Positions 42,979 through 53,750 of a stretch of 64,000 nt of DNA are shown piece by piece. Both the position numbers and the translations under genes were made by a program. Every line of letters starts with the position of its first letter. Positions within the stretch are counted from its first letter, which is position 1. Location: positions 62,001-126,000 of the forward strand of contig JAOBSW010000349.1 in assembly GCA_026214975.1 (NCBI GenBank), in the 5' to 3' direction. Source of the stretch: Gentiana macrophylla. Lineage: Eukaryota; Streptophyta; Magnoliopsida; Gentianales; Gentianaceae. The notes below the pieces were generated by a model. It did no database searches and was not told the DNA's origin. It was given only the letters and a program-made list of their open reading frames with translations.

Positions 42979-44136
42979 TTGAGTGAATGTCAAATTTGTT
43001 TCTGTTTCTCAGTCCCTCGATTCAATTTTTGTTCATGTTTCTTAATTTTGTTCTGTATTTTTAATGAATGAATGTCTTATATTCATTTGTGATTAATAGG
43101 AAGAAAAGAAAATAATCACCCAAGTAAAAAGGCTGTGGAAATTTCAGGGATACACTTAGCTGTTTCAAGGTATTTTAAATTGTCTTGTCATCTGATGTTG
43201 ACATTTTTTTGGCTGTGAAGTTTTGATGATTTTAGCTTTTTAGATGCTTTGAATTTCTGTATTTTCCGTAGTTGTTTCCTGCACTTTATGTTGTTTACGG
43301 GAGCATTTTGTGGTCAGAATTGGTATTCCCTTAATATGACTAGCAGATATTCTGGCGAATAATAAAGCTCTCAGAGCTTTAAGGCCTTTTAATGTTTTTT
43401 ATTTTTAATATAGACTAATATGTGCATTCTTTCAGATGCTTTTTGAGTTTTGTAAATCAAATCGAATGTTACATGTGAGTTGTGGTATTCCATCAATTTT
43501 AGAAATCTGATTGAGTAGTCTTGGCATACTAGTTTGTTTATTTGTGTCTTGATTAGTTTGAAGTTCGATTTGAATATGATTCTAGAGGTCAAAGTGTTAA
43601 GTAATTTTTAATTAGTCTGCTTAATCTTGTATAATGAGTAATATCGAAGTTGAGTTCATATAGAAGTTGATTGAACCTTAATTAAGTTGATTTCATATAG
43701 AAGGTGAACATTCTTATCTTATAAGCATGCTGGAACATCAATTACACTTAGTGATCAGCCTTGAAGAGTCTGAACTTGACTGTTACTTGAGTATGTTAGT
43801 TTGATTGATCTAATTATACTTGGAGCCTGACCAATAATTATTCAAACAAAGCTTTATGTGGGTATTTTTTAAACCAGTTTTCCACTTCTAGTAAGTTCAT
43901 AATACGTTCAAACGTATTACGTTTGTTCATAATACGTTCAAACGTTTGCGAGCAAAACTCATATTCGTTCGCTTAAGAAACAAACCCAAAATTATGTTTG
44001 AGCGGCTAAACAAACAAACATGGGCCATAACGAGCCAAATTCAAGCCTGTTCAAAAACAACTTTGCTCATATACAACTTTAATTCTCTTCACAACGTCAC
44101 TTTGATGTTAACACTTGGATGTTGTCAATTTGGTTG
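42979..44136. other. Non-coding stretch
   Basis: There is no recognisable gene. A short direct repeat, CATAATACGTTCAAACGT, lies at 43899-43947. This could be upstream sequence of the CACTA element whose transposase starts at 49100, since Copia-4 is inserted in between. Confidence 0.35.
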
Positions 44137-44330
44137 TGTTAGGATTGGTATAAACAAGAAGCCAAGAAACAAGAAATCAAGAAGAATATGGAGTCTTGGA
44201 AAAAGAGTGGGAAAAAACTTAGGTTTAGGGTTACAAGAATGGCTTATATAGCCAAATACAAAAAAGACTAAAATGCCCTTAAGGCAAAATACTAAATATC
44301 TTATATAATATATAAATATATATGCTAACA
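44137..44330 (-). repeat. Copia-4 3' LTR
   Basis: This 194 bp repeat contains a TATA-like box (GGCTATATAAGCC on the minus strand) near 44250. The purine tract on the minus strand, AGTTTGAGGGGGGA, lies at 44331-44344. Confidence 0.92.
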
Positions 44331-44588
44331 TCCCCCCTCAAACTCATGATGGTGCAGCAAGAAGCATCGAGAGTTTGCCAATGAAAAAAAAAATCTATGA
44401 CTTTCGATAGTATGAGACTTCGTGAAGAAGTCAGCCAGCTGCGTACAAGACGGAGTAAACGGCAAAGAAATAGTGCCATGCTGAAGATGATGTCGAGTGA
44501 AATGACAGTCAATCTCAATATGCTTGGTGCGCTCATGAAAAACTGTATTGTGTGCAATCTGGATAGCACTTTTATTGTCACAATACAT
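44325..44588 (-). pseudogene. Copia-4 RNase H C-terminal part
   Basis: The frame reads [40 protein letters not shown], then QLADFFTK, the last third of Copia RNase H. It is joined directly to the middle of reverse transcriptase by the deletion, in a different frame. The first two RNase H blocks (TDxDWA, STSG) are missing. Confidence 0.9.
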
Positions 44589-44589
44589 C

Positions 44590-45132
44590 GGTATGGGAGA
44601 ATAAATCTCTCAAACCATGCACGAGGGGCTTGTTTGAGGCCATATAAAGCCTTCTTAAGCCTACAAACTTGCCCCGGAGCATGAGAAACACCAGGTGGAG
44701 GTACCATATATACTTCTTCCTTAAGATCCCCATTGAGAAAAGCATTTTTAACATCCATTTGAGAGATATGCCACTGACGAATAGATGCGACAGCAATAAG
44801 AACCCGAACAGATGTCATCTTGGCAACGGGAGCAAATGTTTCCTCATAATCCATACCATACTCTTGAGCAAACCCTTTATCCACCAAACGAGCTTTGTAC
44901 CGCTCAATAGAACCATCGACTTAGTTTTAACTTTATACACCCATCGAGAACCAATAGTTTTCTTACCGGCCGGAAGATAGACTAGATCCCAAGTACCATT
45001 CTGTCTAAAGCGAGGCGGTTCCTCAACCATAGCATTTCGCCAATCGGAAGAACGAACGACCTCGAATAAGAGGTAGGCTCGAAAAAAAGTGTCAATAGAA
45101 ATTAGAAAGGAAGCAAAAGGCGAGAGTAGCAA
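44590..45132 (-). pseudogene. Copia-4 reverse transcriptase N-terminal part
   Basis: The frame 44815-45132 has the start (AMVEEPPRFRQNGTWDLVYL, KKTIGSRWVYKVK). The frame 44279-44887 continues with [40 protein letters not shown], and [20 protein letters not shown]. Immediately after RAWFERF the sequence leaves RT and enters RNase H. The missing segment would hold the catalytic YVDD, so no polymerase activity is possible. One frameshift lies near 44885-44920. Confidence 0.92.
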
Positions 45133-46775
45133 GAATAAGCAAAATCAAAATAATGGAGTAGACTTACGTGTGCGCTTGGGGTAACAAGGTTGACTGGATC
45201 CGTCGTCACAAGGGGTGCTTGGGTAGCTGTAGCAGGGGGTGAAGTATCATCTTCATGAGGCTCATGATGAGAGGGTGAAGAAGCAGAATGTAAGGAAGAT
45301 GGTGATGCATCAATGGCGGAAGATGGTGAATCAGATGAGTGATCAGAGGTGAAAGGATCAATATGAACCAGATCAGACTTAGTCATATTGTGGGAGCTAG
45401 CAGGAAGGGAAAAGAAGGGAATATGCTCAAGAAAGGAAACATGTCGAGAAACATACAACTTCTTTGAAGAAGGATCATAACAACGATAACCTTTTTGTCC
45501 TATGCCATACCCAAGAAAGACACATATAGCAACACGAGAAGATAATTTTATACGTTCTACATGTGGACGAAGGACAAAACAAGTGGAACCAAAAACTCTC
45601 AAATGAGAGTAATCAGGAGTAAGGCCAAATAACTTAGCATAAGGAGAAATGCCTGAATTATGAGCAGTCGGGATCCTATTAATAAGGTAAGCAGATGTGA
45701 GAACAGCTTCTCCCCAAAAGTCGTTTGGAACACTGGCTGATAAAAGCATAGAACGGGCAGTTTCAACGATGTGTCTATGTTTTCTCTCAGCAACACCATT
45801 TTGTTGTGGGGTATCAGTGCATGAAGACTGATGCACTGTACCATCAGAGGTAAAGATGTCAGAAAGGTCTCCCTTAGTATATTCCCCACCTAAGTCAGAA
45901 CGAAAGCATTTAACAACAGTAGAATGTTGAGTTTTGACATAGGCTTGAAAAGCAGTATATATATCAATAAAATCAGAACGACGTCTCATCAGATACACCC
46001 AACAGTAACGAGTATAATCATCAATAAAGGAAACATAATATCTAGACCCTCCTTTTGTTGGGACAGGAGCAAGACCCCAAACATCAGAATGAACTAAATC
46101 AAAAGGTGCACGAGATTCAGATAGGCTTTGATTAAAAGGCAAGGCAGAAAATTTTCCAAGTTTACATCCACCACAATCTGAAATATCATGAGGATGCAAA
46201 TCACCCAAAACACCACTATGGCTCATATATTTTAAGCGAGAGCCTGATACATGACCAAGTCTAGAATGCCACAAATAATACTTAGAAGATGAAGAAGTTA
46301 AATGAAAAGAAGATAGGTCAACGGTAGTGGCAGCTGCATGACCCGGAATCTGCAGCTCATCCAAAATATATAGTCCCCCCTGCCTACGGCCTGTCCCAAT
46401 CAGCCTCTTGGATTTGGGATCCTGCACATGACAAGAGGTGGAAGAAAAATGAACAGAGTAACCAAAATCACATAATTGACCAACCGAGACAAGACTCATA
46501 GTAAGTTGGGGAATACAATAAACATTAGGGATGGAGAAATGTGAAGTGTGGATAGTACCAATGCCAGTCAATGACAAGGGTGTGCCATCAGCAGTCATAA
46601 TATTAGGAGAAAGAGAATCATAAGACATAGATGTAAAAGAAGAGGAATCAGGGGACATGTGATATGAGGCTCCAGAGTCCAAAACCCATAAAGGTGAATT
46701 TTTACGAACCATTCGATGGGGCCAAACTGTGGCGTAAGCAGTAGACATGGCATAGTCTTTGAGGACCGAGAGCAA
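45102..46775 (-). pseudogene. Copia-4 protease and integrase
   Basis: This open frame of 557 codons starts near MLSVLKDYAMSTAY. Protease: PLWVLDSGASYHMSPDSSSF at about residues 30-50. GAG-pre-integrase: YYLWHSRLGHVSGSRLKYMS and CGGCKLGKFSALPF. Integrase: VHSDVWGLAPV, CFRSDLGGEYT and DTPQQNGVAERKHRHIVETA, giving all three catalytic acids. The C-terminal GKGYRCYDPSSKKLYVSRHV-type block (here GYRCYDPSSKKLYVSRHVSF) and a Ser/His/Pro-rich linker follow. The domain set is intact and uninterrupted. It is called a pseudogene only because it is separated from gag and RT by frameshifts. If expressed, this integrase might still fold. Confidence 0.92.
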
Positions 46776-46970
46776 TCGACTTTGAGGCGGCTAGCAAGAA
46801 ACCTCAAAGCGCTCCAAGAGAGTCCATAGTAGGATTCATGAAGAATCCACAACGAAGTCACCGAAGGATGGACCAACGCAGCAGTCATCTGATGAGAGCT
46901 ATTACGGGGCTGCCCTTGCCCCATAGAGTATGACCGTTGTTGTCCACCACGTTGTTGGTGTTGTGACCTA

Positions 46971-47723
46971 TCACCTTGCTTCAAACCATTTGCTTTCTGC
47001 CGTGCTAATAATTCTGGACACTGATTTTTCCAATGCCCTGGTTGCTTGAAGAATGACATTCACGACTGTTTTAGCATTTGACTTGTTCTGTTGTGAGGGG
47101 GTTGCTAAAACAGATGCAGACGGAGTGTGAACTCCCTTTTCAGTTTGAGTCTTGAGACGAGTTTCCTCAGCCAACAACTCATGAAGAATAGAATCAACGG
47201 AGGGTAAAGGAGTGCGATGCAAGATGGACGCACGACAATTTTCATATTCTGGTCGAAGAGCCATCAACAACTGAACAAGGCGTTGCTCCTCCCTACGAGA
47301 AATATAAGGGGCAAATGCCCTCAACTCAGCAGATTCAGTCATAGCCAATTGATCCCAAAGAGCAGTAATTTCATAATAAAATTCCTGAATACTTCTATCA
47401 TTATGTGACATGGCACGAATATCAACTTCCAACTGATATTGGACAGGAAAATTTGAACGCACATACAACCTCTCCAAATAGTCCCAAACCTCTTTAGCAG
47501 TATCATACTTGGCCAATTGCATACCAATCCTATTCTCAACAGAGTTATTAATCCAAGTAATGATTTTTGAATTACAAGTATCCCATTTCTCCATCAATTC
47601 AACATACTTGTCATCTCCCGATTTAGGAGCCACAACAAAGGTACCAGAGATATAACCCCACAATTTGTTTACCCCTTCGAGAAAATTTTCATTACATAAC
47701 TCCAATATGAATAGTTTTACCAT
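46971..47723 (-). pseudogene. Copia-4 gag
   Basis: The frame holds a Copia gag of the UBN2-like type: GYISGTFVVAPKSGDDKYVE, CNSKIITWINNSVENRIGMQ, AKEVWDYLERLYVRSNFPVQ, LVQLLMALRPEYENCRASIL and DSILHELLAEETRLKTQ. The N-terminus upstream of 47723 continues without an ATG in frame (a block near 47720-47770), so the true start was probably at about 47770 before a lesion. Near 47050 a frameshift cuts the CCHC knuckle, whose second half (KQPGHWKNQC) reads in the next frame (46595-47059). Confidence 0.9.
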
Positions 47724-48008
47724 CTAAACGAACACTAAGCATGCGCAACGAATCATCACCGCCAGCCATTTGAACAAGATGCACAACACAAACTAAAACG
47801 AAATCAAACCCAACAATGTCACAACAAGACTGAATGAATCGAAAAGGGCCGATTCAACCACAAACCATATGAAAACACGGAAATTGAGCAGCGGAAACTC
47901 ACCAAACGGCAGAGAAAATCAGACCAAAACCAGAAAAAAGCTTGTCTTTGCGAAGCAAAAAAAAATTTCGATCCGCGATCGTTGTGTTTGAGTTTAGCTT
48001 TGCATAAG

Positions 48009-48026
48009 ATCGAATCTCTGATACCA
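48009..48026 (-). other. Copia-4 primer binding site
   Basis: The minus strand reads TGGTATCAGAGATTCGA directly beside the 5' LTR, matching the initiator Met tRNA site for the first 11 bases. Confidence 0.9.
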
Positions 48027-48230
48027 TGTTAGGATTGGTATAAACAAGAAGCCAAGAAACAAGAAATCAAGAAGAAGATGGAGTCTTGGATTAGCTAGCA
48101 AAAAGAGTGGGAAAAACCTTAGGTTTAGGGTTACAAGAATGGCTTATATAGCCAAATACAAAAAAGACTAAAATGCCCTTAAGGCAAAATACTAAATATC
48201 TTATATAATATATAAATATATATGCTAACA
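48027..48230 (-). repeat. Copia-4 5' LTR
   Basis: This 204 bp repeat is the partner of 44137-44330. It retains a GATTAGCTAGC segment that the other copy has lost. Confidence 0.92.
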
Positions 48231-48235
48231 GGTTG

Positions 48236-49099
48236 AACCGATATGTTTGACCAAAACAGTTTTCCAAAAACCAACAAAGGGCCGAGTAGTTTTTCTGTCA
48301 ATTATTTCTTTCTGTCTATCCTGTGAAAATGCCATTCCCAGATTTTTGTATTAATTACTATGTAAAACAGAGGCTGAGGCACCAGCCCCCACCGCCTATA
48401 GGTGTAATATGGATAATGCATGTATACCAAAGATGTACAACACAGTACACAAGTGTCCATGTCCAGTTAGAATTTCCACTAGGTATACTTTTTGCGTGAA
48501 TTGCTTTCATTTCTAAGATGGAGTTTCTGATTTGAATACATATATTAATGTTTGAGGTTGCTTTAAATGCATATGTGCTATATGTATGATATTATGCTAT
48601 GTGACATGACAGGAGAAATGCATTAGCTTAAGTTTTGCGTGCAACATGAAATATGTGAGACTGTTTTAGAAATATTAAGTATGCTAAGTACTAAATGTTT
48701 TTGAAGATTGCTTGATTTAATATTGCATTTGACTTTTATATTGCTTCATCTTGAATATGTCTAATTCACAGAATTGACACTTGTGCACACTGAACTTGAT
48801 CATAATTGGTACAAAATTTAAACTCAATATTATATGAATAGCTTTGCAAGATAGTTATATTCTATTGAATTTCAAAATTGTAGTCGAGGTTTGAGCCTTA
48901 AGTAGAGGTTAATAATCTGTTTGCCTTGTTAAGTTGTAAGAGAGTATATATATTTTAACACTACATATTACTGTGTTAAGCATTTTGTATGTTTACAAAG
49001 AAGGCTAAACTTGATATATGCTTGATTCATTGACAATTTGCTTTATTTGTTGATTTAATACAGACATGTCTAATGAGTATTATACAGTCTTGTTGACTA
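48236..49099. other. Non-coding stretch upstream of the CACTA transposase
   Basis: AT-rich DNA without coding signal. It is likely the leader or intron region of the CACTA element whose ORF follows. Confidence 0.4.
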
Positions 49100-49930
49100 A
49101 TGGACAAAAGTTGGACACATATCCGAAATCGAAGAAGCAAAGATTTTTGGGACGGATTGAAACACTTTATAGAGCATGCAAAAAATTACGCAAACGATGT
49201 CGGTGAGATCAGTTGTCCTTGTAAGAAGTGTCTAAACCACCGCATGAAACTTCCTAATGTGGCTTTTGGACATATTTACCAAAGCGGATTCGATCCAACA
49301 TACAATAAATGGTATTTTCATGGTGAAGGATACAAAATAAAATCTTCACAACTGGTGCCTAAATCAGGAGATGAGATGACAAGTATATTGAATGATGTTG
49401 CTGCTATGTCTGGAACCAATGACATACCCAATGATAGACCCGAAGTTGCCAATACATCTGAAGCTATTTACGTACCCTATGAAGAACTGGTGGATATGGA
49501 GGATCTACATGATTCGGAGTTCAACGATTTAGTTTCCAACATACAACAAGATCTATGCCCCGGTTGTACCAACTATACTGCTTTGAACTTCTTGGCAAAA
49601 CTGTTGCATGTAAAAGTGCTTCATAGGTGGACTAATGCTAGCATGGATGATTTTTTCACTCTATGGAATTATGCATATGCCCTACTTGGGTGCAAACTAC
49701 CTAAATCATATTATGAGGCAAAGAAATTGTTAAGCAATTTGGGACTTGGTTATGAAACAATCCATGTATGTGAGCATGATTGTGCCTTATTTTGGAAAGA
49801 GAATGCTGATCTACGATCATGTCCTATTTGCAATACGAGTCGTTGGGAGAAAAAAAAGGGAAAAAGGTGCCGCGTAAGGTCCTTCGATACTTCCCATTGA
49901 AGGATCGACTAAAACGGTTGTATGGGTCAC
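49100..49930 (+). pseudogene. CACTA transposase gene, 5' part (Transpos_assoc and TNP2 start)
   Basis: ATG at 49100 opens MDKSWTHIRNRRSKDFWDGL. The transposase-associated domain with ISCPCKKCLNH, its zinc-like Cys pair region, is at residues 25-55. After an acidic linker, the TNP2 N-terminal block follows: DLCPGCTNYTALNFLAKLLH, WTNASMDDFFTLWNYAYALL, LPKSYYEAKKLLSNLGLGYE and HVCEHDCALFWKENADLRSC, ending CPICNTSRW. A frameshift in the A-run near 49855 ends the frame. The sense continues (LRYFPLKDRLKRLYGS) to 49930, where another CACTA element begins. The catalytic DDE part is missing. Length here is about 275 residues of the usual 700-1000. It would have mobilised CACTA elements in the nucleus. 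Confidence 0.93.
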
Positions 49931-50204
49931 CACTACTAGAAAAGGCGTTTTTTGGGACGACAAGTCGTCTCAAAAGATAAATTCCGCAAAAAGTCAAATT
50001 TTGGGGGGAAAATTTGGCGGGATACTTTTTTGGGACGACATAATCATTTTTGGGATGACATGTTGAACGGAGGGAAATTTGACTTTTGGCGGAATTTTTT
50101 CATGGAAAATTAAATATCTCTTTTGGGAGGACACATGTATGTTTTGGGACGCCTTCTTTCCAGCCTGGAAGCCACGTGGACACTCTCATTTTTTGGGACG
50201 ACAA

Positions 50205-50590
50205 TTTAATTTATAAACTTCGCGAAATCAACGTGGGCTGTCCCGTTTGTTGGGACGACATAAGTCGTCCCTTTAAAGATTTTCAATTTTTTCCCCGATT
50301 TAGTACCAATAAATATTTATTGTAATATAAGTTTTGATTAATAATTTTTTTAATAAATGAATGAATTATATTATTTTTTTTGGGACGACTACTGTCGTCC
50401 CTTTATATAGTCACAATTTATTTTATAAACTATGCAAAATCCACGTGGGCTATCCTGTTTTTTGGGACAACATAAGTCGTTCCTTCAAAGATTTTCAATT
50501 TTTCCCCAATTTTGTACCAATTAATATTTATTGTAATATAAGTTTTGATTAATAATTTTTAATTAAATGAATGAATTATATTATTTATTT
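50205..50590. repeat. Direct repeat pair in the CACTA subterminal region
   Basis: The segment AACGTGGGCTGTCCCGTTTG through TTTGATTAATAATTTTT (about 50205-50350) recurs at about 50408-50570. Each copy is centred on a GGGACGACATAAGTCGTCC-type dyad. The second copy is more diverged in the dyad. Confidence 0.88.
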
Positions 50591-50699
50591 TATTTTTAAA
50601 AAATTGTTTATTAGTCCATTTCTAATAACATACGTCTTATTATTTAAATAAAGTTTTTGGAACAATATAATTTTTAATTAAATATAACTTAATGAAACT

Positions 50700-52232
50700 A
50701 GTAGTGATTCAAACACGAGGTTCATTATTGAGTAGTAATTTCAACCTGGGCTCGGTAATTAGTTGATTGATGACTTCAAACCCGAGGTTCGTTAGTTATT
50801 TCAAGATTTCAAACACGAGGTTCGTTATTGAGTAGTATATTTCAAACCCGAGGTTCATTATTGAGTAGTGAATCAAACTCGAGGTTCATTATTGAGTAGT
50901 GATTTCAACCTAGGCTCGTTAATTAGTCGATTGATGACTTCAAACCCGAGGTTCGTAAGTTCATTCAAGATTTCAAACACGAGTTCGTTATTGAGTAGTA
51001 GATTTCAAACTCGAGGTTCATAATTGAGTAGTGATTCAAAGTCAAGGTTCATTATTGAGTAGTGATTTCAACCTGGGCTCGTTAATTAGTCGATTGATGA
51101 CTTCAAACCCGAGGTTCGTTAGTTATTTCAAGATTTCTAACACGAGGTTCGTTACTGAGTAGTAGATTTCAAACCTGAAGGTCATTATTGAGTAGTGATT
51201 CAAACTCGAGGTTCATTATTGAGTAGTGATTTCAACCTAGGCTCGTTAATTAGTCGATTGATGACTTCAAACCTGAGGTTCGTCAGTTCGTTCAAGACTT
51301 CAAACACGATGTTCGTTACTGAGTAGTAGATTTCAAACTCGAGGTTCATAATTGAGTAGTGATTCAAACTCGAGGTTCATTATTGAGTAGTGATTTCAAT
51401 CGAGGCTCGTTAATTAGTCGATTGATGACTTCAAACCCGAAGTTCGTTAGTTATTTCAAGATTTCAAACACGAGGTTCGTTATTGAGTAGTAGATTTCAA
51501 ACCTGAGGTTCATTATTGAGTAGTGATTCAAACTCGAGGTTCATTAGTTTTTTCAAGATTTCAAACACGAGGTTCGTTATTGAGTAGTAGATTTCAAACC
51601 TGAGGTTCATTATTGAGAAGTGATTCAAACTCGAGGTTCATTATTGAGTAGTGATTTCAACCTAGGCTCGTTAATTAGTCGATTGATGACTTCAAACCCG
51701 AGGTTCGTCGGTTCGTTCAAGACTTCAAACACAATGTTCGTTATTGAGTAGTAGATTTCAAACTCGAGGTTCATAATTGAGCACTGATTCAAACTCGAGG
51801 CTCATTATATATTGAGTTAGGATTTCAATCTAGGCTCATTAATTAGTCGATTGATGACTTCAAACCCGAGGTTCGTTAGTTATTTCAAGATTTCAAACAC
51901 GAGGTTCGTTAATGAGTATTAGATTTCAAACTCGATGTTTATTATTGAGTAGTGAATCAAACTCGAGGTTCATTATTGAGTAGTGATATCAACCTAGGCT
52001 CGTTAATTAGTTGATTGATGACTTCAAACCCGAGGTTCGAAATTTCGTTCAAGATTTCAAACACGAGTTTCGTTATTGAGTAGTAGATTTCAAACCTGAG
52101 GTTCATTATTGAGTAGCGATTTGAACCTGGGCTCGTTAATTAGTCGATTGATGACTTCAAACCCGAGGTATGTTATTTAATTCAACATTTCAAACCCAAG
52201 GCTCGTTATTGAGTGGTAGATTTCAAACCTTC
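50700..52232. repeat. Satellite-like array, period about 164 bp
   Basis: The marker GATTGATGACTTCAAAC recurs at about 50765, 50929, 51092, 51255, 51420, 51681, 51849, 52012 and 52145, mostly 162-168 bp apart. One 261-bp step reflects an extra partial unit. Each unit is built from shorter sub-repeats of 26-33 bp around TTCAAACNCGAGGTTCATTA and TTGAGTAGTGATT. It lies inside the CACTA element. Confidence 0.93.
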
Positions 52233-52439
52233 GTTATAGACTAATAGTATTTTTATATTAATGTTTTAACATAATTTTTATTTAAACAAAAAAAAACATA
52301 ATTTTTATTCAAGTTAATGTTTTGACATAATTTAAAATTTGTTTTTTTTATTATGTTACGGTTTAATGGGACGACATCCGTCGTCCCAAATAAGCCTCTG
52401 CCGTCCCATTAAACATTAAACCTAAATAAATTGGACAGC

Positions 52440-52612
52440 CTGCCTCCTCCTTCTTCATTTCATCCTCCGACTTTCTCAGCTTTCTGGAGGTCCTCTCCGA
52501 CATTTCTTCCGCCGCTACCTTCCTCCGGCGTTTCTCCCATCAATCGAAGGTAGCAGCAGCAGTTCGGCCGGCTTTCTCCTCCTCCTCCTCATCCGGCAAT
52601 CAACATTTTCAG
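52440..52612 (+). other. Exon-like, pyrimidine-rich GC block
   Basis: The base composition changes abruptly to CT-rich and GC-rich (TCCTCCTTCTTC..., CCGCCGCTACC...). It ends CATTTTCAG followed by GTAACC, a donor-like junction. It resembles a 5' untranslated exon of a plant gene and has no ATG-led frame. It may be a host exon captured by the CACTA element or the first exon of a gene disrupted by it. Confidence 0.4.
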
Positions 52613-53012
52613 GTAACCATTTCCTCTGTTTTTTTGTGACACACACTCAAAAAGAACTCTTCAAGTACTCATATTGATATCCCTACTCCTTTTTATCAAA
52701 TCTGTGGCAAAAATGGAAGCTTAATCTCGTCGCCACACCACCGCATTCTCCCGTTGTCACCATCTACATTATTTGCTTCTGGTTTCCTTTTTTTATCCTC
52801 ATTATTGCCATTGTAGCCCCTTTATGTTTCGAAGATGCGGTAGGTGATGTCTCCTTTATTGTATTACAGTAGTCGCTTCTTGCTCCGGACTTGACTTCCT
52901 TGTGTTTTCTTTGATTGTATATAAATGTTAAATTCGATTATATTTAGCATAAGTTCTGAAATTAGGATTCTTTGAATATTATTTTGATGTAATAATAAGA
53001 ATCTCGCTCTAA
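52613..53012. other. Intron-like stretch
   Basis: T-rich sequence follows the donor-like site. I see no second exon. Confidence 0.35.
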
Positions 53013-53519
53013 GGACCCGTTTGGATTGAAGGAAATAAATAGAAAGGAAAAGGAAAGATAGTAGTGAGTAAAAGAAAGGATAGGGAAGGAGGAGGCTGTG
53101 AAGTTTATTTTAAGTGTTTGGATAGAACTAGAAGGAAAGGAAATGAAGGTTTAAAAGTGTGTTTGGAATATCAATGGAAAAGAAAGGAAATCACAAGATT
53201 ATAAAAGATTTTTCAATTTCAGACATTAGGTTAGTGAGATATTTGTATTAATTTTAAGGTTATTTAAGTAATTATATAAAATATTTTTTTTGAAGAGGTA
53301 ATTATATAAAATATTTAAAAAAATATCATTTCTTTCCAAATCTTGCTGAAAATGGACGAAAAGCAGACAACCTAATTTCTATTACATCATTTCCTTTGGT
53401 CTCCCTCCTTCACCTTTCCTTTCCTTCTCCTATTGACATACCAAACACCCCCAATTAAAATCAACCCAAGCCCTTTTTTTTTTTCATCTCCAGCCATTTC
53501 TTTCTATCCATACAGGCCC
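53013..53519. mobile_element. Tourist-like (PIF/Harbinger) MITE
   Basis: The left end GGACCCGTTTGGATTGAAGG and the right end read inward, GGGCCTGTATGGATAGAAAG, are imperfect inverted repeats of the GGGCCTGTTTGG type. TAA flanks both sides (53010-53012 and 53520-53522), the Harbinger target duplication. The interior is purine-rich on the left and pyrimidine-rich on the right (AAGGAAAGG / CCTTTCCTTTCC). No coding sequence. Confidence 0.8.
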
Positions 53520-53554
53520 TAAATGGTTATATATGGACTAGATGGATATGAGGT

Positions 53555-53750
53555 TTTGGTCAATGCAGTTGGATCAATTGTTAAATGAGTCGTTTCTTTC
53601 GCGATGTCTGAGTTTGATTCCCCACTATTAGTGTAAGGACTGTATTGGTGGATACTCTTTTAGCACTCCAAAAGTGGTCTTTGGCCTCGGGCCGTATTCA
53701 CCTGAGAAGGTGGAACCGAAACCATCTTGTAACCCAAAAAGTATATATAT
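53555..53750 (+). mobile_element. tRNA-derived SINE-like sequence
   Basis: An A-box-like TGGATCAATTG (53570-53580) and a B-box-like GAGTTTGATTCC (53610-53621) stand about 30 bp apart, as in a tRNA-type pol III promoter. A tRNA-unrelated body (GTGTAAGGACTGTATTGGTG...) and a TA-rich tail follow. Layout and length of about 200 bp fit a plant SINE. Confidence 0.5.

Larger units (their letters stand above)
44137..48230 (-). mobile_element. Copia-4: antisense Copia with an internal RT deletion
   Basis: LTRs at 44137-44330 and 48027-48230 (TGTTAGGATTGG...ATGCTAACA) and a perfect target duplication, ggttg, at 44132-44136 and 48231-48235. At 4.1 kb it is shorter than a full Copia, because the RT palm with its YVDD motif and the start of RNase H are deleted. 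The primer site and purine tract are intact, so the RNA could have been mobilised in trans. The LTRs are near identical except for an 11-base gap and few substitutions. Confidence 0.94.
49931..52430. mobile_element. Non-autonomous CACTA element, left terminus and subterminal region
   Basis: It starts CACTACTAGAAAAGGCG at 49931, the standard CACTA terminus, inserted into a CACTA transposase gene. The subterminal region is dense in GGGACGAC motifs in both orientations, often as TGGGACGACATAAGTCGTCC-type dyads. These occur at about 49964, 50031, 50196, 50251, 50380, 50462 and 52368. Such repeated motifs are where TNP-like proteins bind CACTA ends. Last motif copies are at 52366-52412. I could not find the matching right terminus (CTAGTAGTG), so the end is uncertain and may lie at or beyond 52430. 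Confidence 0.75.

Noticed and set aside
50698..50706. CTAGTAGTG as the right end of the CACTA element
   Set aside because: It is the start of the satellite unit (TAGTGATTCAAAC), lacks the AAAAG part of the terminus, and its flanking bases do not match the left flank. GGGACGAC motifs continue to 52412.
50700..52232. CRISPR-like array
   Set aside because: The units are diverged tandem satellite copies without unique spacers, and the DNA is eukaryotic.
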